Counted from the stretch's first letter, positions 13,243 through 28,000 are shown. The stretch is 64,000 nt of DNA from Nematostella vectensis (GCF_932526225.1 NC_064041.1:10336813-10400812), one strand, 5' to 3'. The notes: generated by a model from the letters alone, not told the origin. Numbers and translations are program-made.

Positions 13243-13495
13243 TTTTTTTATAAGAACGTCTAACTTTCAGTTGAGGCTGAGCCGTTCATATTTTTGGAAC
13301 ATTTTAAGGCTGAATATGTTCTTAACGATGTTCTTTAATTTTAGTGTATATAAGAATATAATACCCAATGATTTATTAGGAAGAGAATTACACTAATGAT
13401 TAACTAATGGTCAATAGCAATAATAAGGTTGTTACTAGAACGCATCAGGACTAAAACAGAGAGTTTTTTCTCAGGCTGGACGTTCTTATAAAAAA
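13243..13495. mobile_element. MITE-like element, copy 2
   Basis: Left ttttttataagaacgtc (13244-13260) and right gacgttcttataaaaaa (13479-13495) are exact 17-bp inverted repeats. The interior matches copy 1 at 8896-9200. It lies in the intron between LIM2 and the homeobox. The better ends suggest it is the younger copy. Confidence 0.82.
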
Positions 13496-13913
13496 GGTTC
13501 TTATTTAAGAAAATGTAGACCACTTTCACTTTAAAAAAAATGGAAAATTTAATTAAGTAATAACCCACAAATAGCAAGCATTGGCTATTCTGGCTAGGTT
13601 ATAGTTGCGGTGCTGAAGTGTTATGTATGTAGAAAACAGCAATTGAGATCAAACTGGATACGCATGCCTGTAAATGAAAAACATGTTATTTATATTGTAT
13701 TATGAGACGATAGACATCAATTTTTCTTAATGAAAATAATTTTTTAAATGAGATGAATGTTTTTAAAACATATGCAATAACCTAGCCTAAATTGAAAATA
13801 TCAGGCTTTTATACGCGGGCTATAACTATACCCATATAATCTTAAAAAATAAAATTAAAATCAATTATTTCTCTTTCGCAACGAAAGAGCAACTTAGAGC
13901 ACTACGGAACTCA

Positions 13914-14020
<107 letters not shown>

Positions 14021-14347
14021 ACAATTATAAATATATTAATTAAATTATAATTAATTTAATTAAAATAGATATTTACAATTAAAAAACTTAGAAAATTCCG
14101 TTATATAAAATAATATAATAACAATATTAATTAGATCAAATAATGCCGATACCAGTAAGATAAAACTATAATAATAATACTACTAATAAAAAAATACATA
14201 TAATAATTCCTATAATAATTCCTATAATAACAAATTAAGAGAGTCCAGCCAGTCCTTTACCGATCTCTAGATCTCGATCGTTAATGCTTCTCACCTGCCT
14301 TTTCACTGCCCTCGAACCTCTAAGGCATACAACGGCTAATAGCCCAG

Positions 14348-14732
14348 GGTCGGACTCCTCGAGAAGCAAGCGCGCCCGCACGTTCATCAGCAATGACCAG
14401 CTGGCTTTCCTTAAAGTCGCCTACGCGTCGTCGCCCAAGACCACTCTTCGAGATCGGGAGCGCATCGCAAAGGAGACTGGGCTCGACATGCGAGTGGTGC
14501 AGGTCTGGTTTCAGAATCGCCGTGCTAAAGACAAGCGATTATCGAGTTGAGGAAGGTTTCCATGGCTGCAGACGGCAAACCGCAGGGCAAAGAGAATGCG
14601 CTCGAAGACCTGGTCACCAGGCTCCGCACGGTTCCCATTGAACAGGATGACCGAGGACGACGACCCAGAAAGTGGTATTTGTCTGACGATGTAATTAAAG
14701 ACCGAGTGCAGTATTTGCACATCCCTATCGTC
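14348..14732 (+). pseudogene. Homeodomain exon of the Lhx3/4-like gene with a frame break after the domain
   Basis: Acceptor aatagcccag, then [20 protein letters not shown] and a complete homeodomain ending [18 protein letters not shown]. The frame stops at 14548-14550, two codons after KRL. From 14547 another frame stays open, MAADGKPQGKENALEDLVTR and on to YLHIPIV, ending at a clean donor gtaaga (14733). Its base usage looks coding. A shift between about 14538 and 14547 would join them, as expected from the basic tail that follows the Lhx3/4 homeodomain. Confidence 0.82.
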
Positions 14733-14776
14733 GTAAGATCCTATATGTATAAACAATGCAATTCATGACACCTTCC

Positions 14777-15200
14777 CCATAATAAAGACCCTTTATAATA
14801 AAGACTCATGCCACGTCCCCTTTAATAAGGACCCTTCACTCATGACACGTTCCCTTTGTTAAAGTCCCTTAATTCATGACACGTCCCCTTTAATAAAGAC
14901 CTTTCACTTATGACACGTCCCCTTTAATAAACACCTTTTACTCATGACACGTCCCCTTTAATAAAGACCCTTCACTCATGACACGTCCCCTTTAATAAAG
15001 ACCCTTCACTCATGACACGTCCCCTTTAATAAAGACCTTTCACTCATGACACGTCCCCTTTAATAAACACCTTTTACTCATGACACGTCCCCTTTAATAA
15101 AGACCTTTCACTCATGACACGTCCCCTTTAATAAACACCTTTTACTCATGGCACGTCCCCTTTAATAAAGACCCTTCACTCATGACACGTCCCCTTTAAT
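14777..15200. repeat. 34-bp minisatellite, about 12 units
   Basis: Tandem units containing catgacacgtcccctttaat and aaagaccc/aaacacc variants, between the homeobox exon and the C-terminal exon of the Lhx3/4-like gene. Confidence 0.92.
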
Positions 15201-15292
15201 TCAGTGAAAAATCCGGGGTTGTGAATTCCAGGGGCTGGTTATCTAAACCCCACAGCAATCTTAATCTTCCAATATCAATTTCTCCGTGACAG

Positions 15293-15574
15293 AACTAAAC
15301 GAGCTGAATCGGTTGAAAGAGCAGTTAGTTTCTAGCTCATCAAGCAATCTAATGACAGCATTCGGACTAAGAGTGACGCGCTCGACTCCCCCGCGTCACT
15401 CGTAGGTGACTCGGCTCTTTATGAAGGATCTCTAACCTCACTGTCACCCGCTGACTAGAGCATGGCTTTAACGAAAACTACAATAGACGATTCTATGCTT
15501 CCGAGGCCTGGACCAAGTTTCTCGGCGTATGGAATGCCGAATGGCCTGATGAGAATAGGATCGGGATACCCAAG
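15293..15574 (+). pseudogene. Degenerate C-terminal exon of the Lhx3/4-like gene
   Basis: One frame reads LNELNRLKEQLVSSSSSNLM from about 15295. A second, open from 15336, reads SDALDSPASLVGDSALYEG, then SLTSLSPAD, hits TAG at 15456-15458, and continues in the same frame through DDSMLPRPGPSFSAYGMPNG to a good donor gtaaga at 15575. The Ser/Pro/Gly-rich content fits an Lhx transactivation tail. Frame switch plus in-frame stop make this the most damaged exon. Its true acceptor is uncertain, and later exons were not found. Confidence 0.6.
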
Positions 15575-16002
15575 GTAAGATTGGTTACATACATCTATTT
15601 CAAACAGCATAGCTGTCAACCTCGCTTTAGAAAAAATCTCGAGAAAATAATACAGTGAATGTATCAGAAGTGCCAAATAGCTAATTCGGGAGAATACAGT
15701 AAAAGTATGGATATTTTCAAGAAAATAAGGCTTGAGAAAAGGTTCAAAATCTTGAGATTCCCGCCTAATGGGGAAGAGCTGACAGCTATGAAACAGCGTT
15801 GTCAGTGCAAATTGTCAATGGCATTTATTATGATGGCAGATCTACTATCGAAAAAACTCCATAGGTTTCGCTCTTCGAAAAAAAAAACCCGCTAAAATCA
15901 CTCTTCAACGTTGTTTATATCCTGACCCCCTTCTCTATTCCACTTAGGGTTGTTCCTTCCTTTTTGTACGAGTGGTCCCTCCGGACAACACATATTACCC
16001 TC
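15575..16002. other. No gene recognised
   Basis: AT-rich stretch between the last readable Lhx exon and the 30-bp array. No exon, RNA gene or mobile element was recognised. Confidence 0.5.
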
Positions 16003-16680
16003 ACGACAAGCAATGAATCCATCCCTTCCCTCACGACAAGCAATGAATCCATCCCTGCCCTTACGACAAGCAATGAATCCATCCCTGCCCTTACGACAAC
16101 CACTGAATCCATCCCTTCCCTCGCGACAAGCAATGAATCCATCCCTTCCCTCACGACAAGCAATGAATCCATCCCTTCCCTCACGACAAGCAATAAATCC
16201 ATCCCTCCCCTCACGACAAGCAATGAATCCATCTCTTCCCTCACGACAAGCAATGAATCCATCCCTTCCCTCACGACAAGAAATGAATCCATTCCTTTCC
16301 TCACGACACACAATGAATCCATCCCTTCCCTCACGACAAGCAATGAATCCATCCCTTCCCTCACGACAAGCAATGAATCCATCTCTTCCCTCACGACAAG
16401 CAATGAATCCATCCCTTCCCTCACGACAAGAAATGAATCCATCCCTTCGCTCACGACAAGGAATGAATCCATCCCTTCCCTCACGACAAGAAATGAATCC
16501 ATCCCTTTCCTCACGACAAGCAATGAATCCATCCCTGCCCTTACGACAAGCAATGAATCCATCCCTGCCCTTACGACAAGCAATGAATCCATCCCTGCCC
16601 TTACGACAAGCAATGAATCCATCCCTGCCCTCACGACAAGCAATGAATCCATCCCTTCCCTCACGACAAGAAATCAGTCC
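16003..16680. repeat. 30-bp minisatellite, about 22 units
   Basis: Units carry caatgaatccatcccttccc plus tcacgacaag with single-base variants. Because 30 is divisible by three, frames stay open on both strands; one + frame gives a Ser/Thr-rich 10-residue repeat, TTSNESIPSL. No start context, signal peptide or splice structure supports a real protein. Confidence 0.92.
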
Positions 16681-16825
16681 GTCATTTCATGCAATGCCAG
16701 CCGTCAACAATTCGTTGCATATGCTACAGGATATGCAAAATAATTACCTACCATCTTTGCAACCCACTTATACAAGACAATAATATTTGCAAATGTGAAA
16801 ATATGCAATTAGATTGCGTGTCTCA

Positions 16826-19800
16826 GGAATATGGGCTTACGTGTCCCCTGATTATGGGGTTGTGTGTTCCCTGATTATGGGGTTGCGTGTCCCCTGATTA
16901 TGGGGTTGCGTGTCCCTGATAATGGGCTTGGGTGTCCCTGATTATGGGGTTGCGTGTCCCTGATTATGGGGTTGAGTGTCCCCTGATTATGGACTTGCGT
17001 GTCCCTGATTATGGGCTTGCGTGTCCCCTGATGATGGGCTTGCGTGTCCCCTGATTATGTGGTTGCGTGTTCCTGATTATGGGCTTGCGTGTCCCTGATT
17101 ATGGGCTTGCGTGTCACCCTGATTACGGGCTTGCGTGTCCCCTGATTATGGGCTTGCGTGTGCCCTGATTATGGGCTTGCGTGTCCCCTGATTATGGGCT
17201 TGCGTGTCCCTGATTATGGGGTTGCGTGTCCCCTGATTATGGACTTGCGTGTCCCCAGTTTATGGGCTTGCGTGTCCCCTGATTATGGGGTTGCGTGTCC
17301 CCTGATTATGGGGTTGCGTGTCCCTGATTATAGGGTTGCGTGTCCCCTGATTATGGGGTTGCGTGTCCCCTGATTATGGGGTTGCGTGTCGCTCTGATTA
17401 TGGGGTTGCGTGTCCCCTGATTATGGGCTTGCATGTCCCCTGATTATGGGCTTGCGTGTCCCCTGATTATGGGGTTGCGTGTCCCTGATTATGGGGTTGC
17501 GTGTCCCCTGATTATGGACTTGCGTGTCCCCAGTTTATGGGCTTGCGTGTCCCCTGATTATGGGGTTGCGTGTCCCCTGATTATGGGGTTGCGTGTAACT
17601 GATTATAGGGTTGCGTGTCCCCTGATTATGGGGTTGCGTGTCCCCTGATTATGGGGTTGCGTGTCGCTCTGATTATGGGGTTGCGTGTCCCCTGATTATG
17701 GGCTTGCATGTCCCCTGATGATGGGGTTGCGTGTCCCCTGATTATGGGGTTGCGTGTCCCCTGATTATGGGCTTGCGTGTCCCCTGATTATGGGCTTGCG
17801 TGTCCCTTATTATGGGGTTGCGTGTCCCCTGATTATGGGGTTGCGTGTCCCCTGATTATGGGGTTGCGTGTCCCCTGATTATGGGGTTGCGTGTTCCATG
17901 ATTATGGGCTTGCATGTCCCCTGATTATGGGGTTGCGTGCCCCCTAATTATGGAGTTGCGTCTCCCCTGATAATGGGGTTGCGTGTCCCCTGATTATGGG
18001 CTTGCGTGTTCCTGATTATGGGCTTGCGTGTCCCTGATTATGGGGTTGCGTGTCCCTAATTATGGGGTTGCGTGTCCCTGATTATGGTCTTGCGTGTCCC
18101 CTGATTATGGGGTTGCGTGTCCCTAATTATGGGGTTGCGTGTCCATGATTATGGGCTTGCGTGTCCCTTGATTATGGGGTTGTGTCCCTGATTATGGGCT
18201 TGCGTGTCCCTGATTATGGGGTTGCGTGTCTCCTGATTATGGGGTTGCGTGTCCCCTGATAATGGGGTTGCGTGTCCCCTGATTATGGGGTTGCTTTGTC
18301 CCTTGATTATGGTCTTGCGTTTCCCCTGATTATGGGGTTGCGTGTCCCTGATTATGGGGTTGCGTGTCCCCTGATTATGGGGTTGTGTGTCCCTGATTAT
18401 GGGGTTGCGTGTCCCCTGATTATGGGGTTGCGTGTCCCTGATTATAGGGTTGCGTGTCCCCTGATTATGGGGTTGAGTGTCCCCTGATTATGGGGTTGAG
18501 TGTCCCCTGATTATGGGGTTGCGTGTCCCCTGATTATGGACTTGCGTGTCGCTTGATTATGGGCTTGCGTGTCCCCTGATTATGGGGTTGCGGGTCCCCT
18601 GATTATGGGGTTGAGTGTCCCCTGATTATGGGGTTGCGGGTCCCCTGATTATGGGGTTGCGTGTCCCCTGATTATGGGGTTGCGTGTCCCCTGATAATGG
18701 GGTTGCGTGTCCCCTGATTATGGGGTTGCTTTGTCCCTTGATTATGGTCTTGCGTTTCCCCTGATTATGGGGTTGCGTGTCCCTGATTATGGGCTTGCGT
18801 GTCCCTGATTTTGGGGTTGCGTGTCCCTGATTATGGGGTTGCGTGTCCCTAATTATGGGGTTGCGTGTCCATGATTATGGGCTTGCGTGTCCCTTGATTA
18901 TGGGGTTGCGTGTCCCCTGATTATGGGGTTGCGTGTCCCCTGATTATGGGGTTGCGTGTCCCCTGATTATGGGCTTTCGTGTCCCTGATTATGGGCTTGC
19001 GTGTCCCTGATTATGGGGTTACGTGTCCCTTGATTATGGGCTTGCGTGTCCCTGATTATGGGGTTGCGTGTCCCTTGATTATGGGCTTGCGTGTCCCTGA
19101 TTATGGGGTTGTGTGTCCCCTGATTATGGGGTTGCTTTGTCCCTTGATTATGGTCTTGCGTGTCCCCTGATTATGGGGTTGCGTGTCCCTGATTATGGGC
19201 TTGCGTGTCCCTGATTATGGGCTTGCGTGTCCCTGATTATGGGGTTGCCTGTCCCTAATTATGGGGTTGCGTGTCCATGATTATGGGCTTGCGTGTCCCT
19301 TGATTATGGGGTTGTGTCCCTGATTATGGGGTTGCGTGTCCCCTGATTATGGGCTTGCGTGTCCCTGATTATGGGGTTGCGTGTCCCTGATTATGGGCTT
19401 GCGTGTCCCTGATTATGGGGTTGCGTGTCCCTAATTATGGGGTTGCGTGTCCCTGATTATGGGGTTGCGTGTCCCCTGATTATGGGCTTGCGTGTCCCTT
19501 GATTATGGGGTTGTGTCCCTGATTATGGGGTTGCGTGTCCCTGATTATGGGGTTGCGTGTCCCCTGATTATGGGGTTGCGTGTCCCCTGATTATGGGGTT
19601 GCGTGTCCCTGATTATGGGCTTGCGTTTCCCTGATTATGGGGTTGCGTGTCCCCTGATTATGGGGTTGCTTTGTCCCTTGATTATGGGGTTGCGTGTCCC
19701 TGATTATGGGCTTGCGTGTCCCTGATTATGGGCTTGCGTGTCCCTGATTATGGGGTTGCGTGTCCCTAATTATGGGGTTGCGTGTCCATGATTATGGGCT

Positions 19801-21420
19801 TGCGTGTCCCCTGATTATGGGGTTGCGTGTCCCTGATTATGGGCTTGCGTGTCCCCTGATTATGGGCTTGCGTGTCCCTTGATTATGGGGTTGTGTCCCT
19901 GATTATGGGGTTGCGTGTCCCTGATTATGGGGTTGCGTGTCCCTGATTATGGGGTTGTGTCCCTGATTATGGGGTTGCGTGTCCCTGATTATGGGGTTGC
20001 GTGTCCCTGATTATGGGGTTGCGTGTCCCCTGATTATGGGGTTGCGTGTCCCTGATTATGGGCTTGCGTGTCCCCTGATTATGGGCTTGCGTGTCCCTTG
20101 ATTATGGGGTTGTGTCCCTGATTATGGGGTTGCGTGTCCCTGATTATGGGGTTGCGTGTCCCAGATTATGGGGTTGCGTGTCCCCTGATTATGGGGTTGT
20201 GTGTCCCTGATTATGGGGTTGCGTGTCCCCTGATTATGGGGTTGCGTGTCCCTGATTATGGGGTTGCGTGTCCCCTGATTATGGGGTTGCGTGTCCCCTG
20301 ATTATGGGGTTGAGTGTCCCCTGATTATGGGGTTGCGTGTCCCCTGATTATGGACTTGCGTGTCGCTTGATTATGGGCTTGCGTGTCCCCTGATTATGGG
20401 GTTGCGGGTCCCCTGATTATGGGGTTGCGTGTCCCCTGATTATGGGGTTGCGTGTCCCATGATTATGGGCTTGCATGTCCCCTGATTATGGGGTTGCGTG
20501 TCCCCTAATTATGGGGTTGCGTGTCCCCTGATAATGGGCTTGCGTGTCCCCTGATTATGGGGTTGCGTGTCCCCTGATTATGGGCTTGCGTGTCCCTGAT
20601 CATGGGCTTGCGTGTCCCTGATTATGGGGTTGCTTGTCCCCTGATTATGGGGTTGCTTTGTCCCTTGATTATGGGGTTGCGTGTCCCCTTATTATGGGGT
20701 TGCGTGTCCCCTAATCATGGGGTTGCGTGTCCCTTGATAATGGGGTTGTGTGTCCCCTGATTATGGGCTTGCGTGTCCCCTGATTATGGGGCTGCGTGTC
20801 CCTGATTATGGGGTTGCGTGTCCCTGATTATGGGGTTGCGTGTCCCCTGATTATGGGGTTGCGTGTCCCCTGATTATGGGCTTGCGTGTCCCTGATCATG
20901 GGCTTGCGTGTCCCTGATTATGGGGTTGCTTGTCCCCTGATTATGGGGTTGCTTTGTCCCTTGATTATGGGGTTGCGTGTCCCCTTATTATGGGGTTGCG
21001 TGTCCCCTAATCATGGGGTTGCGTGTCCCTTGATAATGGGGTTGTGTGTCCCCTGATTATGGGCTTGCGTGTCCCCTGATTATGGGGCTGCGTGTCCCTG
21101 ATTATGGGGTTGCGTGTCCCTGATTATGGGGTTGCGTGTCCCTGATTATGGGGTTGCGTGTCCCCTGATTATGGGGTTGCGTGTCCCTGATTATGGGCTT
21201 GCGTGTCCCCTGATTATGGGGTTGTGTGTCCCTGATTATGGGCTTGCGTGTCCCTGATTATGGGGTTGCGTGTCCCCTGATTATGGGGTTGCGTATCCCT
21301 GATTATGGGGTTGCGTGTCCCCTAATTATGGGGTAGCGTGTCCCCTGATTATGGGGTTGCGTTTCCCCTGATCATGGGCTTGGCTGTCCCCTGACTTTGG
21401 TGTTGCGTGTCGCCTGACAT
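16826..21420. repeat. 22/23-bp minisatellite, about 200 units (4.6 kb)
   Basis: Units of gattatggggttgcgtgtcc followed by two or one extra c before tg. Variants are ggg-c for ggg-g (gggcttg), ctttgtc and ggacttg. There are higher-order duplications: a block near 17158-17373 recurs 275 bp later, and a block near 20580-20800 recurs near 20880-21100. It ends about 620 bp from the stop of the NCS-1-like gene. Confidence 0.95.
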
Positions 21421-22041
21421 ATCTCATGGAAAATCAAATACTCATAGCTAAGAGAAAAGTCTGTAATATTTGTGAGCTAAAATGCTTGCCTACGAATAAA
21501 TAATGGAATAAGTTACGTAACATAAATATTTAGTCCAGGATCCTCGCACAGATTTCCCGCTTCTAGCTGAAAGTATATTTTCCCTGTTTACTAACGTAAC
21601 CCAATTGCCACACGGCATATATAAACCTAAAGTATATAATAAGATGTCTTTCAATAAAAAAAAATCTACCCATCTACACTGACTCTCTAATTTATTGGAA
21701 CTAAATTTCTTTTCAACATGCGCCGCCACAAGAACTTTCAGCTGGCGCGATAAACCATATATACATGCGTTCCTAGTGTCTTTTCTTTCAAGTAGGGTTT
21801 TGAGTTCAAGCGAGGTTACTCTTGTAGGTACGTACCCGCCATAAACCCTTTCGCATGATGCATATTCGATCATTCACAAATGAACTAGAAGGAGTCCTTT
21901 AAAGTATAGGAGTTATCTTCTTGATAATTATTCTTAGGACGGCATGCAACCCTAAGACCCCAAATAAAAGTCGTCCTGGTGCGGTGACACGGTGCCAGAA
22001 GGGTTACTAGAGCATGGCGGTGGCGTTCGGCACAATCTGTG
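21421..22041 (-). other. Probable 3' UTR and flank of the NCS-1-like gene
   Basis: Unique sequence between the 22/23-bp array and the stop at 22042-22044. A minus-strand AATAAA (plus 21691-21696), about 350 bases past the stop, is a candidate polyadenylation signal. No other gene is visible. Confidence 0.45.
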
Positions 22042-25000
22042 CTATTCCAGTGCTTGGTCTTGCTCTTGTGGGAGATCTATAGCAAGCGCTTGAACGATCC
22101 AAGGGTCGCATTTTGAGCCTTCGCGAAATTCTTCCATTGTTAAACGGCCGTCTTCATTCTGAAATGGACAAATACAATCAAATACTTTCAAATGCACACA
22201 CACCCCTACCAATACCTCCACATGCACACACCCCTTCCAATACCTCCACATGCACACACCACTCCCAATACCTCCACATGCACACACCACTTCCGATACC
22301 TCCACATGCACACACCACTTCCAATGCCTCCACATGCACACACCACTTCCAATACCTCCACATGCACACACCCCTTGCAATACCACCACATGCACACACC
22401 CCTTCCAATACCTCCACATGCACACACCCCTTCCAATACCTCCACATGCACACACCCCTTCCAATACCTCCACATGCACACACCCCTTCCAATACCTCCA
22501 CATGCACACACTCCTTCCAATACCTCCACATGCACACACCCCTTCCAATACCTCAACATGCACACACCACTCCCAATACCTCCACATGCACACACCACTT
22601 CCAATACCTCCACATGCACACACCACTTCCAATACTTCCACATGCACACACCACTTCCAATACCTCCACATACACACACCCCTTGCAATACCACCACATG
22701 CACACACCCCTTGCAATACCACCACATGCACACACCCCTTTCAATACCTCCACATGCACACACCCCTTCCAATACCTCCACATGCACACACCCCTTCCAA
22801 TACCTCCACATGCACACACCACTCCAAATACCTCCACATGCACACACCACTTCCAATACCTCCACATGCACACACCACTCCCAATACCTCCACATGCACA
22901 CACCCCTTGCAATACCTCCACATGCACACACTCCTTGCAATACCACCACATGCACACACCACTTCCAATACCTCCACATGCACACACCCCTTGCAACACC
23001 ACCACATGCACACACCCCTTGCAACACCTCCACATGCACACACCCCTTCCAATACCTCCACATGCACACACCACTCCCAATACCTCCACATGCACACACC
23101 CCTTGCAATACCACCACATGCACACACCACTTCCAATACCTCCACATGCACACACCCCTTGCAATACCTCCACATGCACACACCCCTTGCAATGCCACCA
23201 CATGCACACACCCCTTGCAATACCACCACATGCACACACCCCTTCCAATACCTCCACATGCACACACCCCTTCCAATACCTCCCCATGCACACACCCCTT
23301 GCAATACCACCACATGCACACACCCCTTGCAATACCACCACATGCACACACTCCTTCCAATCCCACAACATGCACACACCCCTTCCAATACCACAACATG
23401 CACACACCCCTTGCAATACCTCCACATGCACACACCCCTTGCAATACCCCCACATGCACACACCACTCCCAATACCTCCACATGCACACACCCCTTGCAA
23501 TACCACCACATGCACACACCACTTCCAATACCTCCACATGCACACACCCCTTGCAATACCTCCACATGCACACACCCCTTGCAATGCCACCACATGCACA
23601 CACCCCTTGCAATACCACCACATGCACACACCCCTTCCAATACCTCCACATGCACACACCCCTTCCAATACCTCCCCATGCACACACCCCTTGCAATACC
23701 ACCACATGCACACACCCCTTGCAATACCACCACATGCACACACTCCTTCCAATCCCACAACATGCACACACCCCTTCCAATACCACAACATGCACACACC
23801 CCTTGCAATACCTCCACATGCACACACCCCTTGCAATACCCCCACATGCACACACCACTCCCAATACCTCCACATGCACACACCCCTTGCAATACCACCA
23901 CATGCACACACCACTTCCAATACCTCCACATGCACACACCACTCCCAATACCTCCACATGCACACACCCCTTGCAATACCACCACATGCACACACCACTT
24001 CCAATACCTCCACATGCACACACCCCTTGCAATACCTCCACATGCACACACCACTTCCAATACCACAACATGCACACACCCCTTGCAATACCTCCACATG
24101 CACACACCCCTTGCAATACCCCCACATGCACACACCACTCCCAATACCTCCACATGCACACACCCCTTGCAATACCTCCACATGCACACACCCCTTGCAA
24201 TGCCACCACATGCACACACCCCTTGCAATACCACCACATGCACACACCCCTTCCAATACCTCCACATGCACACACCCCTTCCAATACCTCCCCATGCACA
24301 CACCCCTTGCAATACCACCACATGCACACACCCCTTGCAATACCACCACATGCACACACTCCTTCCAATCCCACAACATGCACACACCCCTTCCAATACC
24401 ACAACATGCACACACCCCTTGCAATACCTCCACATGCACACACCCCTTGCAATACCCCCACATGCACACACCACTCCCAATACCTCCACATGCACACACC
24501 ACTTCCAATACCTCCACATGCACACACCACTTCCAATACCACAACATACACACACCCCTTCCAATACCTCCACATGCACACACCCCTTGCAATACCACCA
24601 CATGCACACACCCCTTCCAATACCACAACATGCACACACCCCTTGCAATACCTCAACATGCACACACCACTTCCAATACCACCACATGCACACACCACTT
24701 CCAATACCTCCACATGCACACACCCCTTCAAACATCTAAGCATCTACACACCCCTTCAAATACCTCCACATGCACACACCACTTCCAATACCTCCACATG
24801 CACACACCCCTTCAAACATCTAAGCATCTACACACCCCTTCAAATACCTCCACATGCACACACCCCTTCCAATCCCACAACATGCACACACCCCTTCCAA
24901 TACCACAACATGCACACACCCCTTCCAATACCACAACATACACACACCACTTCCAATACCACCACATGCACACACCACTTCCAATACCTCCACATGCCCA

Positions 25001-28000
25001 CACCACTTCCAATACCACCACATGCACACACCCCTTCCAATACCTCCACATGCACACACCCCTTCCAATACCACAACATGCACACACCCCTTCCAATACC
25101 ACAACATACACACACCACTTCCAATACCACCACATGCACACACCACTTCCAATACCACAACATGCACACACCCCTTCCAATACCACAACATGCACACACC
25201 CCTTCCAATACCTCCACATGCACACACCCCTTGCAATACCACCACATGCACACACCCCTTCCAATACCACAACATGCACACACCCCTTGCAATACCTCAA
25301 CATGCACACACCACTTCCAATACCACCACATGCACACACCACTTCCAATACCTCCACATGCACACACCCCTTCAAACATCTAAGCATCTACACACCCCTT
25401 CAAATACCTCCACATGCACACACCACTTCCAATACCTCCACATGCACACACCCCTTCAAACATCTAAGCATCTACACACCCCTTCAAATACCTCCACATG
25501 CACACACCCCTTCCAATCCCACAACATGCACACACCCCTTCCAATACCACAACATGCACACACCCCTTCCAATACCACAACATACACACACCACTTCCAA
25601 TACCACCACATGCACACACCACTTCCAATACCTCCACATGCCCACACCACTTCCAATACCACCACATGCACACACCCCTTCCAATACCTCCACATGCACA
25701 CACCCCTTCCAATACCACAACATGCACACACCCCTTCCAATACCACAACATACACACACCACTTCCAATACCACCACATGCACACACCACTTCCAATACC
25801 ACAACATGCACACACCCCTTCCAATACCACAACATGCACACACCCCTTCCAATACCACAACATACACACACCACTTCCAATACCACCACATGCACACACC
25901 ACTTCCAATACCACAACATACACACACCCCTTCCAATACCTCCACATGCACACACCCCTTCCAATACCACAACATGCACACACCCCTTCCAATACCACAA
26001 CATGCACACACCCCTTCCAATACCACAACATACACACACCACTTCCAATACCACCACATGCACACACCACTTCCAATACCACAACATGCACACACCCCTT
26101 CCAATACCACAACATGCACACACCCCTTCCAATACCACAACATACACACACCACTTCCAATACCACCACATGCACACACCACTTCCAATACCTCCACATG
26201 CCCACACCACTTCCAATACCACCACATGCACACACCCCTTCCAATACCTCCACATGCACACACCCCTTGCAATACCACCACATGCACACACCCCTTCCAA
26301 TACCACAACATGCACACACCCCTTGCAATACCTCAACATGCACACACCACTTCCAATACCACCACATGCACACACCACTTCCAATACCTCCACATGCACA
26401 CACTCCTTCCAATCCCACAACATGCACACACCCCTTCCAATACCACAACATGCACACACCCCTTGCAATACCTCCACATGCACACACCCCTTGCAATACC
26501 CCCACATGCACACACCACTCCCAATACCTCCACATGCACACACCACTTCCAATACCTCCACATGCACACACCACTTCCAATACCACAACATACACACACC
26601 CCTTCCAATACCTCCACATGCACACACCCCTTGCAATACCACCACATGCACACACCCCTTCCAATACCACAACATGCACACACCCCTTGCAATACCTCAA
26701 CATGCACACACCACTTCCAATACCACCACATGCACACACCACTTCCAATACCTCCACATGCACACACCACTTCCAATACCACCACATGCACACACCCCTT
26801 CCAATACCACAACATGCACACACCCCTTCCAATACCACAACATACACACACCCCTTCCAATACCACAACATGCACACACCACTTCCAATACCTCCACATG
26901 CACACACCCCTTCCAATCCCACAACATGCACACACCCCTTCCAATACCACAACATGCACACACCCCTTCCAATACCACAACATACACACACCCCTTCCAA
27001 TACCTCCACATGCACACACCCCTTGCAATACCACCACATGCACACACCCCTTCCAATACCACAACATGCACACACCCCTTCCAATACCTCCACATGCACA
27101 CACCCCTTGCAATACCACCACATGCACACACCCCTTCCAATACCACAACATGCACACACCCCTTCCAATACCACAACATACACACACCACTTCCAATACC
27201 ACCACATGCACACACCACTTCCAATACCTCCACATGCACACACCCCTTCCAATCCCACAACATGCACACACCCCTTCCAATACCACAACATGCACACACC
27301 CCTTCCAATACCACAACATACACACACCCCTTCCAATACCTCCACATGCACACACCCCTTCCAATACCTCCACATACACACACCCCTTCCAATACCTCCA
27401 CATACACACACCCCTTCCAATACTTCCACATGCACACACCCCTTCCAATACCTCCACATACACACACCCCTTCCAATACCTCCACATGCACACACCCCTT
27501 GCAATACCACCACATGCACACACCCCTTCCAATACCACAACATGCACACACCCCTTGCAATACCTCAACATGCACACACCACTTCCAATACCACCACATG
27601 CACACACCACTTCCAATACCTCCACATGCACACACCACTTCCAATACCACCACATGCACACACCACTTCCAATACCACAACATGCACACACCCCTTCCAA
27701 TCCCACCACATGCACACACCCCTTGCAATACTTCCACATGCACACACCACTTCCAATACCACCACATGCACACACCCCTTGCAATACCACAACATGCACA
27801 CACCCCTTCCAATACCACAACATGCACACACCCCTTCCAATCCCACCACATGCACACACCCCTTGCAATACCACCACATGCACACACCCCTTCCAATACC
27901 ACAACATGCACACACCCCTTCCAATCCCACCACATGCACACACCCCTTGCAATACTTCCACATGCACACACCCCTTCCAATACCACAACATGCACACACC

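Noticed and set aside
14547-14768. Separate small gene downstream of the homeobox
   Set aside because: More likely the frameshifted continuation of the homeodomain exon: it ends at a good donor and starts where the homeodomain frame breaks.
16826-21420. CRISPR-like array of regularly spaced units
   Set aside because: Units are contiguous with no unique spacers, the genome is animal, and there are no cas genes. It is a minisatellite.
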